A stretch of 57,864 nt of DNA, taken from positions 1 through 57,864 of the forward strand of contig CAYVFC010000039.1 in assembly GCA_964450715.1 (NCBI GenBank). Reading direction: 5' to 3'. Numbering within the stretch: position 1 is the stretch's first letter; every line of letters begins with the position of its first letter. The DNA is from CAYVFC01 sp964450715. Its GTDB lineage: Bacteria; Myxococcota_A; Polyangia; Polyangiales; JAFGIB01. The translations under genes and the position numbers were made by a program. Under the pieces are notes generated by a model, which worked only from the letters and a program-made list of their open reading frames with translations, was not told the DNA's origin and did not search any database. Of this stretch, positions 26,256-35,254 are shown piece by piece.

Positions 26256-27589
26256 AGTATATCGCGAACACCTCTCTGCAAAGGCAGCAGATGCTGCGAG
26301 CTTGCGGAGTCGACTCCGTGGACGAGCTGTTCGCTTCCATCCCGGCTTCGCTCGAACCCACGAGCTTCGATTTGCCGCCGGCTCGTTCCGAGCTGGAAGC
26401 GTTTGCCTATTTCGACAAGCTTTCGCGGCAAAACTATCACGACTTGATCAGCTTTCTGGGCGGCGGATTCTATGACCACTTCATCCCGGCGGCGGTCGAC
26501 GATATCGCGGGCCGTAGCGAGTTCTATACCGCCTATACGCCGTACCAGGCTGAGCTGTCGCAGGGCACTCTGCAGGCGATCTATGAGTACCAGAGCGACA
26601 TCTGCCGGCTGACCGATCTGGAAGTCGCCAACGCTTCGATCTACGACGGCGGCACAGCGTTGTATGAAGCGTGCCAAATGGCCATCGCGGCTACCGGGCG
26701 GCGCAAGGTGGTAATGGACGGCGGGGTCAATCCGATCTACCGGAAGATGATCCACTCTTATGCCACCAACCTGGCCATCGATTTTCGGGAGACCGAGGGG
26801 GTACAGCGACAGGCCGATCGCGACCGTCTTTATCGGCTGATAGACGACAAGACCGCGGCGGTGATCCTGCAGAATCCGAACTTTTTCGGCGCCATCGACG
26901 ATCACAGCGATATCGTCGAGCGCTGCCACCAGCAGGGCGCGCTGGCACTGGCGTCGGTCAATCCCATCGCCTGCGCGCTTCTCAAGACACCGGGAGAAAT
27001 GGGTTTCGATATCGCTACCGGCGAGGGCCAGCCGCTCGGCATCCCCCTCTCGTTCGGCGGCCCCTATCTCGGTTTCATGGCCGCCACCCGCAAGCTGCTG
27101 CGCCGGATGCCCGGCCGCATTGCCGGCCGCACGGTAGATGTCGACGGCAACCAAGGGTTCGTGCTTACCCTGCAAACACGTGAACAGCATATCCGTCGCG
27201 AAAAGGCGACGTCTAACATCTGCACCAACCAGGCCCTCTGCGCCCTCAGGGCCCACGCCTACATGAGTCTGCTGGGCAAGGAGGGCCTGCGGGAAGTGGC
27301 GCAGCTCTGTCTGGACAAGGCGCACTACGCGAAAACCCGCTTGCTAGGCATTCCCGGCGTCGCCGTCGAAGAGGCGGTTCCGGTTTTCAACGAGTTCACG
27401 GTACGGCTTCCCATGGACGCCCGGGAATGCGTCGGCGCCATGATCGAGCGGGGATTTGCCGCGGGTTTTCCCCTGGGCCGGTACTACTCGGGCATGGAAA
27501 ACCACCTGTTGGTCGCGGTTACGGAGAAACGCACCAAGTACGAAATCGGTCAGTTTGCCGAGGCGCTGGAGGATTCGTTGTGCCGGTGA
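26252..27589 (+). CDS. gcvPA: Glycine dehydrogenase (decarboxylating) subunit 1
   Basis: 445 residues from the ATG at 26252; an earlier open frame from 25910 is a shadow over gcvH. The N-terminal half of a split P protein: FLGGGFYDHFIPAAVDDIAGR, YTAYTPYQAELSQGTLQAIYEYQ, the characteristic NASIYDGGTALYEA, and GPYLGFMAATRKLLRRMPGR. It forms the alpha2beta2 PLP enzyme with GcvPB. Split P proteins are usual in anaerobes, Bacilli and archaea. Confidence 0.96.
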   Translation: MKYIANTSLQRQQMLRACGVDSVDELFASIPASLEPTSFDLPPARSELEAFAYFDKLSRQNYHDLISFLGGGFYDHFIPAAVDDIAGRSEFYTAYTPYQAELSQGTLQAIYEYQSDICRLTDLEVANASIYDGGTALYEACQMAIAATGRRKVVMDGGVNPIYRKMIHSYATNLAIDFRETEGVQRQADRDRLYRLIDDKTAAVILQNPNFFGAIDDHSDIVERCHQQGALALASVNPIACALLKTPGEMGFDIATGEGQPLGIPLSFGGPYLGFMAATRKLLRRMPGRIAGRTVDVDGNQGFVLTLQTREQHIRREKATSNICTNQALCALRAHAYMSLLGKEGLREVAQLCLDKAHYAKTRLLGIPGVAVEEAVPVFNEFTVRLPMDARECVGAMIERGFAAGFPLGRYYSGMENHLLVAVTEKRTKYEIGQFAEALEDSLCR

Positions 27590-29028
27590 TCTTCGAAAAA
27601 TCCGTGGCCGGACGCCGCGGCGTACGTCTACCCGAGTCCGACGTACCCGTAGCGCCGAAAGTCGACCGGCGCTACGCCCGAGCTACCGAGCTCCAGCTGT
27701 GCGAGCTTTCCGAGCTAGACGTGGTACGCCACTTCACCGATCTCGCGCACAAGAACTTCGGGGTAGACACCAACTTCTATCCGCTCGGTTCGTGCACCAT
27801 GAAGTACAACCCCAAGGTCGGCGAGAAAATCGCGCACCTGCCCGGATTTGCCGCGTTGCACCCGCTGTTGCCGCAGCTGCGCGGAGGCGGCCTGCTCACA
27901 CAAGGGGCGCTCGCCGTGGTCTACGAGCTGGAGCAGCTACTGTGCGAGATCACGGGCATGGACGCCTTCACCTTGCATCCCCTCGCCGGCGCGCACGGCG
28001 AGCTGTGCGGTATGATGCTGGCAGCCGCGTATCACAGGCACAAGGGAAACCAGAAGACCGAGGTACTCATTCCGGACGAAGCGCACGGCACCAATCCTTC
28101 CAGCGCGGCGACCGCAGGGTTTACGGTGCGCGCGGTGCCCACCGATACGACGAGCGGCTCGCTGGACATGGCGGCGCTCGAACAAGCCATGGGGCCTCAG
28201 ACCGCGGCGCTGATGCTGACCAATCCGAATACGCTGGGCATATTCAACTCGGATATCGAGCGGATATCAGCGCTGGCCAAGAAGAACGATTGCCTTCTCT
28301 ACTACGACGGCGCCAACCTGAACGCCGTGCTGGGTCGCTTCCGGCCTGGCGACGGCGGCTTCGATATCGTTCACGTCAACCTCCACAAGACCTTCGGCAC
28401 CCCTCACGGCGGAGGCGGGCCCGGAGCCGGGCCGGTGGGCGTCAAGCAACACCTGCAACGGTTTCTCCCTGTCTCGCGCGTGATCAAGCGGGACGACAAC
28501 ACTTACGCACTAAAATATGACTACCCAGACACGATCGGATATGTAGCGCCCTTTTACGGCAACTTCTCGGTCTGCCTCAAGGCGTATGCCTATATCTTGA
28601 TGCACGGAAGCGAGGGGCTGCGGCAAGTCGCCGACAACGCGGTTCTCAACGCGAACTACATCTTGCATTCGCTGAAGGGCGCCTACCAGGCTCCCTACCC
28701 CGACGGGTGCATGCACGAGTGCGTGTTCTCGGCCAGCCGACAGGCCGAGAACGGCGTGCACGCCGTGGACATCGCCAAGGCCTTGATCGACGAAGGTTTT
28801 CATCCGCCCACCGTCTATTTTCCCTTGATCGTTAAGGAAGCGCTCATGATCGAGCCCACCGAGACCGAGAGCAAGGAGACGCTGGACGGCTTCATCGCCG
28901 CCATGTTGCGTATCGCAGAAGACGCAAAGACGAATCCCGAAAAGCTGAAGGCTGCGCCGCGCAAGGCGCCGGTACGGCGGCTGGACGAAACGCGGGCGGC
29001 CAGGGTGCTCGACGTTAGCTTCAAGTAA
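27580..29028 (+). CDS. gcvPB: Glycine dehydrogenase (decarboxylating) subunit 2
   Basis: 482 residues. The GTG start at 27580 overlaps the gcvPA stop and has GGAGGA six bases upstream; GTG 27586 is an alternative. Motifs: VIFEKSVAGRRGVRLPESDV at the N-terminus, FYPLGSCTMKYNPK, GAHGELCGMM, EAHGTNPSSAATAGF, and the PLP Lys270 in NLHKTFGTPHGGGGPG. Releases CO2 from glycine and loads the aminomethyl group on the H protein. Last gene of the run. The lipoamide dehydrogenase (L protein) is not in the window. Confidence 0.95.
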   Translation: MPVIFEKSVAGRRGVRLPESDVPVAPKVDRRYARATELQLCELSELDVVRHFTDLAHKNFGVDTNFYPLGSCTMKYNPKVGEKIAHLPGFAALHPLLPQLRGGGLLTQGALAVVYELEQLLCEITGMDAFTLHPLAGAHGELCGMMLAAAYHRHKGNQKTEVLIPDEAHGTNPSSAATAGFTVRAVPTDTTSGSLDMAALEQAMGPQTAALMLTNPNTLGIFNSDIERISALAKKNDCLLYYDGANLNAVLGRFRPGDGGFDIVHVNLHKTFGTPHGGGGPGAGPVGVKQHLQRFLPVSRVIKRDDNTYALKYDYPDTIGYVAPFYGNFSVCLKAYAYILMHGSEGLRQVADNAVLNANYILHSLKGAYQAPYPDGCMHECVFSASRQAENGVHAVDIAKALIDEGFHPPTVYFPLIVKEALMIEPTETESKETLDGFIAAMLRIAEDAKTNPEKLKAAPRKAPVRRLDETRAARVLDVSFK

Positions 29029-29048
29029 CCTTTAGGCGACTGCCGCCG

Positions 29049-29334
29049 CTATCGCCTCGGCCGTCGCAGTATGGCGTGGCGCGACGACCAGTAGACGTAG
29101 TCGGCGTCCAGGGCGATGGCAGCGTGACCGGCCGGATTGGCTTGCAGCACCTCCACGCTGCCGTCGTCGATGGACCAGCTCACGATCCCTTCTTGCGAGC
29201 CTCCGAACAGCCGGTTCTGCTCCCGGTCGAGCAGGAACGGACCCGTGATGTAGGCGCTCGCTTCGCTCTCGTCTGTCAGATCGCCGCTATCGCGGGCAAG
29301 GCTCTTGATCTTTACCCAGTGCAGGTTATTGGCT
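29049..29334 (-). pseudogene. Remnant of a surface beta-propeller protein, C-terminal end
   Basis: The minus strand from about 29334 to the stop at 29049 reads like the end of a myxobacterial propeller lipoprotein: NLHWVKIKSLARDSG, ITGPFLLDREQNRLFGGS, then ALDADYVYWSSRHAILRRPR, where the VYW-x-I-R pattern is the usual blade repeat. No start codon or upstream part exists; an in-frame TGA lies just 5', and a shifted frame (KIDRVLVEPI) seems to continue the homology, suggesting a frameshift. Confidence 0.45.
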
Positions 29335-29636
29335 CGACAAGGACGCGGTCAATCTTGTTGGATTTCTATTGGACACGTCGCGTGAATCCTCTATCGCCCC
29401 CTTGGATTGGTTAGATCAAAATATCGCCAACCCTTTCTGTCCTATACGTGGGACATCGTTCGCCGGCGATCGATATCCAATTCGGCCAATTTTACAAACA
29501 TTCGTGGCCAATATTGACATTGACTTCCAGAGAGAAGGCTGCGTATTTCGAGATGAATCAAGGCATCAAATACTAGAGCGATAAACCGAAAAGGGGACGG
29601 CGTTCGACGACGCCCGATCGGTATTGGGAGACAGAA
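29335..29636. other. Gap without a gene
   Basis: AT-richer than the neighbourhood. Two overlapping TTGAC hexamers near 29515-29526 precede the next gene by ~110 bases but lack a good -10. Nothing else is recognisable. Confidence 0.3.
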
Positions 29637-30962
29637 ATGTGCGGGATGAGATCGGCAATCATTTTCCTGGTTTGTTCCACGTACTTTCTAGGTTGCAGCG
29701 ACGACGATGCGGCGGGTAACGGCGAACAGGGGGGAGCCGGCGGCCAGCTGGCGGACGCCGGGGGAGGCAGCGGAGGAACCGGCGGGCAAACCGCGGGCCA
29801 AGGCGGGGTCGGCGGAACGGAGGGCGCAACCGATGCCGGCCAGCGCGACACCGCGCCTTCCGGACCTGAAGATCCCATCGATCGGAGCCACCTGAGCGAT
29901 GTGGGGTTGACCGATGCGCTCGACTACAGCGACCCGGCTCTGTGGGTATGCCGTTCGGACCATGAATCCAATTTCTGCCACCACGACATCGACGCCACCG
30001 AAATTCTGAGCGACGGCAGCTACCAGCTGGTACCGCACGAAAGGGCGGAGGATCCGGAGTTCGATTGTTTCTATGTCTATCCAACCGTATTGCTGACTGG
30101 AAAGGCGAACCAGACCGACTTTTCGGACATAAGCATCGTGGCCGACCCCCTGTATTCGCAGGCCTCTCGTTTCACGGCCTTGTGCGAGATGTATGCGCCG
30201 CTATACCGCCAGGTCGGACTAATCGCCGGTCAACCGATCGCGGGATCCGACCCCGCGGTACCGCTGCAAGACGTGAAGGACGCCTTTGCCTACTACCTGG
30301 AGCACTACAACCAGGGCCGCAACTTCGTTCTCATGGGCCATTCGCAAGGGACGATGATGCTGACCCGTATGATGCAGGATGACCTGGACGACAATCCAGA
30401 GGTGCTGTCGCGCATGATATCCGCGCTTCTGATCGGCGGCGCGGTTAGTGTGCCTGAGGGAGAGCTCGCGGGAGGCACGTTCCAGAACATCCCCCTCTGC
30501 AGCGCTCCGGGGGATACCGGTTGCGTGGTCCATTACGCGAGCTACGAGGCGGAGTACCCGCCGTCCGCCAACGCGGTGTTCGGCAGGACATCGGAAGAGG
30601 GCATGGAGATCGCCTGTACAAATCCCGCGTTGCTGGCGGGCAATCCCGACCGTTTCGAGGCCGCCTACCTGAGGACCGCTTTCGGCAATCCCTCGTTTGC
30701 ACCCGACGATCCGATACCCGAGGATGTCGCCACGCCCTTCATGATCTACCGCGACACGTTTCGGGGGCAGTGCGTCAAGCGCGATGGCAGCAGCTATCTC
30801 GAGATATCAGTGGACCCGGACGAGGGCGATCAGCGCCCGCCTCCGCCCTATAGTACTACCTTGATCCGAACCATCGGAATGGGTCTACACCTGGTGGACT
30901 ATAATCTACCGATGGGTGACTTGCTGGAAATGGTGGCGCAGCAGGCAGAGGCCATGCCCTGA
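29637..30962 (+). CDS. DUF3089 alpha/beta-hydrolase lipoprotein
   Basis: 441 residues. Signal peptide with lipobox YFLGC (Cys at ~20), then a Gly-rich linker to ~residue 75. The hydrolase region matches DUF3089: ALWVCRSD, DCFYVYPTVLL, ADPLYSQASRFTALCEMYAPLYRQ, and the nucleophile elbow VLMGHSQGTMML. The family is related to lipases/esterases and is often exported. A GGGAGA site precedes the ATG. The substrate is unknown; an ester is likely. It stands alone, about 90 bases before the convergent xylanase. Confidence 0.87.
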   Translation: MCGMRSAIIFLVCSTYFLGCSDDDAAGNGEQGGAGGQLADAGGGSGGTGGQTAGQGGVGGTEGATDAGQRDTAPSGPEDPIDRSHLSDVGLTDALDYSDPALWVCRSDHESNFCHHDIDATEILSDGSYQLVPHERAEDPEFDCFYVYPTVLLTGKANQTDFSDISIVADPLYSQASRFTALCEMYAPLYRQVGLIAGQPIAGSDPAVPLQDVKDAFAYYLEHYNQGRNFVLMGHSQGTMMLTRMMQDDLDDNPEVLSRMISALLIGGAVSVPEGELAGGTFQNIPLCSAPGDTGCVVHYASYEAEYPPSANAVFGRTSEEGMEIACTNPALLAGNPDRFEAAYLRTAFGNPSFAPDDPIPEDVATPFMIYRDTFRGQCVKRDGSSYLEISVDPDEGDQRPPPPYSTTLIRTIGMGLHLVDYNLPMGDLLEMVAQQAEAMP

Positions 30963-31053
30963 CCGGAACCATCACCTTTTTCAGAGGACGTTACGCCGGT
31001 CAACGGTTGTAGGGCAACCGGAAAGCAGGGGCGAGTAAAGAAGAGCCTGACAC

Positions 31054-32055
31054 CTATCTCATCGAGAAACTCACCTCAGCGGTCCCGCTGCTTTGATAAC
31101 CTTCTACACACATTGATACCTCATACAACCCACCCATATTCATTCCATAGCTCTGCCATGCGTTGAAGTGGTTGGCAACGGTTATGGTTCCGCTCGAACG
31201 TTTCTCCGTACGGACACTCCAATACTGGTAAAAAGTTGCGGTACCTTCAATGGAAGGTTGGTTAACTCGCTGGGTACGATATATGTCATAAGTTCCCCCG
31301 TCACTATCGGCGGTGCCCATGTGCCCTTCCCCGCCAGGAGGACGCCAGCTGCCCCAGCTATCAACGATGTAATACTCTACAAGTGGGTTTTGCGTCCAAC
31401 CGTAGACACATAAGTACGAATTGCCGTTTGGTTGGTAGTTGGCATTGTAGGTCACGGTTTGATTCGTTGATCCGGGTCTCAAACCTTTGCGGCCCAACAA
31501 GTTATTAATATTATTCCACTCTACGCTGAAACCATCGGACTTGTTCGTCAGGCATCCGGTCCCTTGGTCCTTCCAATATTCATAAGCGTAGCCGCAGTGG
31601 CTGCCGATTTCGTTATTGCAGACCGTCTTTTCGGGTTCCGTGCACGCGTTCGGTATGCCCCCGGTTCCGCCCGAGCCACCGCTGCCGCCCGTACCGCCCG
31701 CGCCGCCGATGGCGCCACCGCCGTCGTCGAAGCCACCGCCATCGAAAACGTCCGTGCCTGCCGAACCTCCGGCGCCTCCGTCTAAACCGCCCGCTCCACC
31801 AGCGCCGGCGCCGGCTTCGGCTAATACGCCCGCTTCGCCGCCGGTGTTGGCGCCCGCGGCGCCGCTTGCGCCCGAGGTTCCGCCGGCGCCGCTGCCGCCG
31901 AGAGCAAATCCTCCGCTGCCCGAGGTGCCCGCGCCGCTCGTGCCCTCGATGTCATTTTGCGGATTGTTGCTATCCTTGCCGCACCCCCCGGTACATACGA
32001 GCATATACGATATCGACACGACGAGACGCGCCGTTGACCGGGCTTTCGCCGCCAT
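31054..32055 (-). CDS. Endo-1,4-beta-xylanase, GH11, lipoprotein
   Basis: 333 residues from the ATG at 32055; a TTG-initiated longer frame (32124) would bury the signal. Lipobox-like CTGGC at residues 21-25, then ~110 residues of Gly/Ala/Ser linker. The catalytic domain (from ~residue 138) is a GH11 jelly roll: nucleophile Glu227 in NPLVEYYIVDSWG, then GGTYDIYRTQRVNQPSIEGT and FYQYWSVRTEKRSSGTI, and acid/base Glu318 in CVEGYQSSG. Extra Cys pairs at the domain start (VCNNEIGSHC) and end suggest disulfides. Hydrolyses internal xylan bonds; anchoring to the cell surface is inferred from the lipobox. Divergent from the GH45 gene. Confidence 0.95.
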   Translation of the reverse strand: MAAKARSTARLVVSISYMLVCTGGCGKDSNNPQNDIEGTSGAGTSGSGGFALGGSGAGGTSGASGAAGANTGGEAGVLAEAGAGAGGAGGLDGGAGGSAGTDVFDGGGFDDGGGAIGGAGGTGGSGGSGGTGGIPNACTEPEKTVCNNEIGSHCGYAYEYWKDQGTGCLTNKSDGFSVEWNNINNLLGRKGLRPGSTNQTVTYNANYQPNGNSYLCVYGWTQNPLVEYYIVDSWGSWRPPGGEGHMGTADSDGGTYDIYRTQRVNQPSIEGTATFYQYWSVRTEKRSSGTITVANHFNAWQSYGMNMGGLYEVSMCVEGYQSSGTAEVSFSMR

Positions 32056-32444
32056 ACCGGCGGCGGGCTTACCCTTCTTTCGATAGTCGGTGTACCGGCT
32101 TCCAAGTAACCGTTTTGGTACCAATTTACGACACCCCGTTCTCTATGCAGGTTAAAGGGGTAGCGAATCCAGGGGATACGAGCCGCCCTCGCTAAAGGGG
32201 CCCTGACGCGTTCTGCCTGTGGCGATGATGACACGCATGCTCATAACTCTTAAGACGAGCCTTTTCTCCCCTGCCCCGAACAATTATCCACACTGGCAGG
32301 AACTGCTCTCCCCCGTTGCCAGCTTGCGGACTCCGAGTCCGCTACCTGGTGAGCCAAATAGTTGGGGGGATTTGACCTTGTTCGCCCGGTTCGCCCCCCT
32401 AACCTGGAAAGGAACGGCTCCGCGAGCCTTTCGAGGCGCGGCAA
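32056..32444. promoter_or_regulatory. Shared regulatory region of divergent xylanase and endoglucanase
   Basis: Contains two inverted repeats: CTGGCA/TGCCAG at 32293-32298 and 32317-32322, and GCGGACT-CCG-AGTCCGC at 32326-32342 (perfect 7-bp arms). Either could bind a regulator controlling both glycanases. No promoter hexamers were confidently identified. Confidence 0.35.
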
Positions 32445-33884
32445 ATGCGGCGAATCATTCTTCTACCCCGGAAAACGGCGAGAAAATTAGCGTACCGCAA
32501 CCATCTCACGCGGCTCGCTCGATACCTTTTCCTTCACGTCTGTCTGGTCTTCGGAGCCCTACTCGCGTCGTCGTGCGAGGAATCATCGAGACCGGGTTTA
32601 GGTTTCCCGCAAACCCCGATCGCGGCGGTGGACGGCGGGGGCGGCGGCGGCGCCAATATCGATCAATCCGGGTCGGGTGGAATCAGCGCGGCCGCCGGGA
32701 ACAGCGGTTTTGGAGGTATTTCCGGAGCTTCTGCTCTCGCCGGCTCGGGATATGATCCTGAAGGTAGCGGCACCGGCGGCCAGGCGATCGCGGGCACGGG
32801 CGGGGCGGACAGTGGCTCGGGCGGGTCCGGTAGCTCGCCGACTGCTTGTACGGTCGATGCCGATTGCGGGAACGGCTACTGCAACCGCGGAAGCTGCTCC
32901 TGCTGGTCATCCGACGAAGCCTACTGCGACGGTCACTGCGTTAGTACCCTCTGGAGCGACGAACATTGCGGAAGCTGCGGTAACGCCTGTACGCCCGGCG
33001 AGCCGAGCTGCGCCAGCGGTACCTGTGTCTGTTACAGCCCTCCCTGCGGCAGCGACGTCGGCGGCAGCGGCGGAACGGGTGTCTCCGGCAGCGGCGGCAC
33101 CGGCGGCGGAGACGATCCTCCGCCGCTCATTCCCATCCAGAACGGTTGTGACGGTTACGCGACCCGTTTCTGGGACTGCTGCAAACCTCACTGCGGCTGG
33201 CCGAATAACGTACCCGGCGGCATGAATCCCATGACGACCTGCGATCAGGCGAATGTAAGCAACGGGGGCGACTATGATGCTACCAGCAGCTGTAACGGGG
33301 GGTACGCCTATACGTGTTACGGTCTCGTTCCCTGGACGGTGAACGACAGCCTGGCCTACGGCTACACCGCCACCTCGAGCGGTGATGTCTGCGGCCGGTG
33401 CTACCAGATTCAGTTCACCGGCGCTTCGCACAATGCGGGGGATGACCCGGGTTCGGCCGCGATCCGCGGCAAGACCATGATCGTACAAGCGATCAACGTG
33501 GGCTACGACGTCGGCGGAGGTCAATTCGATCTTTTGATACCGGGCGGAGGTGTAGGTGCGTTCAACGCCTGTTCGAACCAGTGGGGTGCATGGCCGAGCG
33601 AGCTGGGCGAGCAGTACGGCGGATTTCTCTCGACCTGTAAACAGGGCGGCGCCAGCAGTCACGAGGCGATCAAGAGCTGCGTCTCGCAGAAGTGCACAGA
33701 TGTTCTCGGCTCTCGGGGGTTAAGCGAATTGCAGGCCGGTTGCCAATGGTTTGTCGACTGGCTTCAGGCGGCGGACAACCCGGCCCTGGTGTACAAGGAG
33801 GTCCTCTGCCCGTCCGAGATCAGCGGCAAGTCCGGCATGAACCGAACACCTCTGAACGACATAAACCACGCGTGCGAGGGCTAA
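32445..33884 (+). CDS. Endoglucanase, GH45, Cys-rich lipoprotein
   Basis: 479 residues. A long basic N-terminus leads to a hydrophobic segment ending in LLASSC (Cys44). Gly-rich linker ~62-135, a disulfide-rich module ~135-202 (CDGHC, HCGSCGNAC), a second Gly/Ser linker, then GH45 from ~235. Catalytic residues by comparison with Humicola EGV: Asp244 in TRFWDCCKPHC and Asp362 in FDLLIPGGGVG. Family marks include PWTVNDSLAYGY, the CGRCYQIQFT cysteines and GCQWFVDWLQAADNP. Cleaves internal beta-1,4-glucan bonds. GH45 is mainly eukaryotic, with few bacterial lineages. Confidence 0.94.
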   Translation: MRRIILLPRKTARKLAYRNHLTRLARYLFLHVCLVFGALLASSCEESSRPGLGFPQTPIAAVDGGGGGGANIDQSGSGGISAAAGNSGFGGISGASALAGSGYDPEGSGTGGQAIAGTGGADSGSGGSGSSPTACTVDADCGNGYCNRGSCSCWSSDEAYCDGHCVSTLWSDEHCGSCGNACTPGEPSCASGTCVCYSPPCGSDVGGSGGTGVSGSGGTGGGDDPPPLIPIQNGCDGYATRFWDCCKPHCGWPNNVPGGMNPMTTCDQANVSNGGDYDATSSCNGGYAYTCYGLVPWTVNDSLAYGYTATSSGDVCGRCYQIQFTGASHNAGDDPGSAAIRGKTMIVQAINVGYDVGGGQFDLLIPGGGVGAFNACSNQWGAWPSELGEQYGGFLSTCKQGGASSHEAIKSCVSQKCTDVLGSRGLSELQAGCQWFVDWLQAADNPALVYKEVLCPSEISGKSGMNRTPLNDINHACEG

Positions 33885-33914
33885 CAAGCGCCAGCAGTTC
33901 GTGAGCAGGAAGCA

Positions 33915-35171
33915 TCAGGCCGGTTCCGGCACGCACACCTCGCCCTCGCTGGCGAGATCCGGCACGTAACCCTCTGGGCATTCGCCTTCGACCGGTACTG
34001 GCAGGCACGATGCGCCGCCGCTGGCGATGTAGTACTGGTAGCCGTCCGGGCAGGGGCCTTCCTCGCTCGGGTCACCGCAGTTTTCGCCTTCTTGCAGCAG
34101 GTTGGGGACGCAATACGGCACATCCCAGTCCGGAGGGCATTCGCCCTCCTCCACGATGATGGTGTTATCCGAGGCCTTGGAAGGCGAGGCATGGACGTAC
34201 TCCACGGTGACGCCGCCGAAACCGGCGTCGCCGAAAGCGTCCGCGTCTATCCACACCTCGTAGATCATGCGGTAGTCCCAGTTGGGCGTATCAGGATTGG
34301 GCGTGTAATCGGCGTCGGTAGCCGGAGAGTCGGTGGTATAGCTGCCGTATCCGCAACCGTTCAAGTTGCGGTCAAAGGATGTGGCCACCTCCAGCACGTC
34401 CGCCTCGTCCCCCGCGATCATCTCGCCGTCGCCGTCGGTAACCCCCAGCGTACCGTACCCCGACGGCTGCGAGTCGTCTTCCGATATGTAGTCGACCCGG
34501 AACTGCATGGCCGTGTCTCCGTTGCCGTCGGTTAAAAGCAGTTCCACGTGATCGCTTCCCACTAGCTTCTTGAACTCGTGAATCCCATCCTTACTCTCCT
34601 CCCAGCCGATCGAGTTCTCTCCGTAGGTATTGTCCACGAAGGTCGGGTCGAAGGTAACGCGCAGGTGGACATACCCCACGTCGTCCACGTACTCTACGAT
34701 GTACTCCGCCGTCGCCGCCGGAATGCTCGTCGCCTGCTCCTGGTCGAAAAAACACTCCTCGCCCGAATCGACCACCATCGTGGTCGCCGAGCCGGCGCGC
34801 GTCTCCCGGGTGGGGCAGTCGTCGGCCGTCTCCGGACCCATGCCTTGCGCGAGGGGATACTCCGCCGTGGGAGTCGAGTTTTCGCCCCCGCGCTCGCCGC
34901 TGTCCGGGCCGGTTCCGGCGTCCGTCACCTCCCCGCCGCCGGCGCCGCCGCCATCCATACCGGCGCCCGATCCGTTGCCGCCCCCACCGCTGCCAACCTC
35001 GTAGCCAGAAGCCGCACCTTCATCGCCGCCGTCGTTCTCCGACGAGCCGGCGTCGTTGCCACTCGCCGTAGCCCCTCGGTCCGCCGAACACGCCGCAGCA
35101 GCGAGCACCACTAGCAGCAGCGCGAGCACAACGCCCTTCCCCTCGATACCTTCTACCCGATTAATCTTCAT
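33915..35171 (-). CDS. Lipoprotein of unknown function with Cys-rich C-terminus
   Basis: 418 residues. ATG at 35171 follows GGGAGGAG; the signal ends VVLAAAAC. The linker (~residues 35-105) is Gly/Asp rich. The central region (residues ~130-345) is predicted beta, with EYIVEYVDDVGYVHLRVTF and YRMIYEVWIDADAFGDAGF, reminiscent of a carbohydrate-binding-like fold, but no family was recognised. The last ~75 residues hold repeated short motifs of CP-x-GY type (CPDGYQYYIASGGASC, CPEGYVPDLASEGEVC). Last gene of a minus-strand set; 83 bases after the VWA lipoprotein. Confidence 0.75.
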   Translation of the reverse strand: MKINRVEGIEGKGVVLALLLVVLAAAACSADRGATASGNDAGSSENDGGDEGAASGYEVGSGGGGNGSGAGMDGGGAGGGEVTDAGTGPDSGERGGENSTPTAEYPLAQGMGPETADDCPTRETRAGSATTMVVDSGEECFFDQEQATSIPAATAEYIVEYVDDVGYVHLRVTFDPTFVDNTYGENSIGWEESKDGIHEFKKLVGSDHVELLLTDGNGDTAMQFRVDYISEDDSQPSGYGTLGVTDGDGEMIAGDEADVLEVATSFDRNLNGCGYGSYTTDSPATDADYTPNPDTPNWDYRMIYEVWIDADAFGDAGFGGVTVEYVHASPSKASDNTIIVEEGECPPDWDVPYCVPNLLQEGENCGDPSEEGPCPDGYQYYIASGGASCLPVPVEGECPEGYVPDLASEGEVCVPEPA

Positions 35172-35254
35172 CAGAGCTCCTCCCTTCTTGAAAACGCCTT
35201 CGGCTCCGGCAAGCCCACCCGCCTGTTTTCTGCCTCTAATACCGCGGCCCGGAA

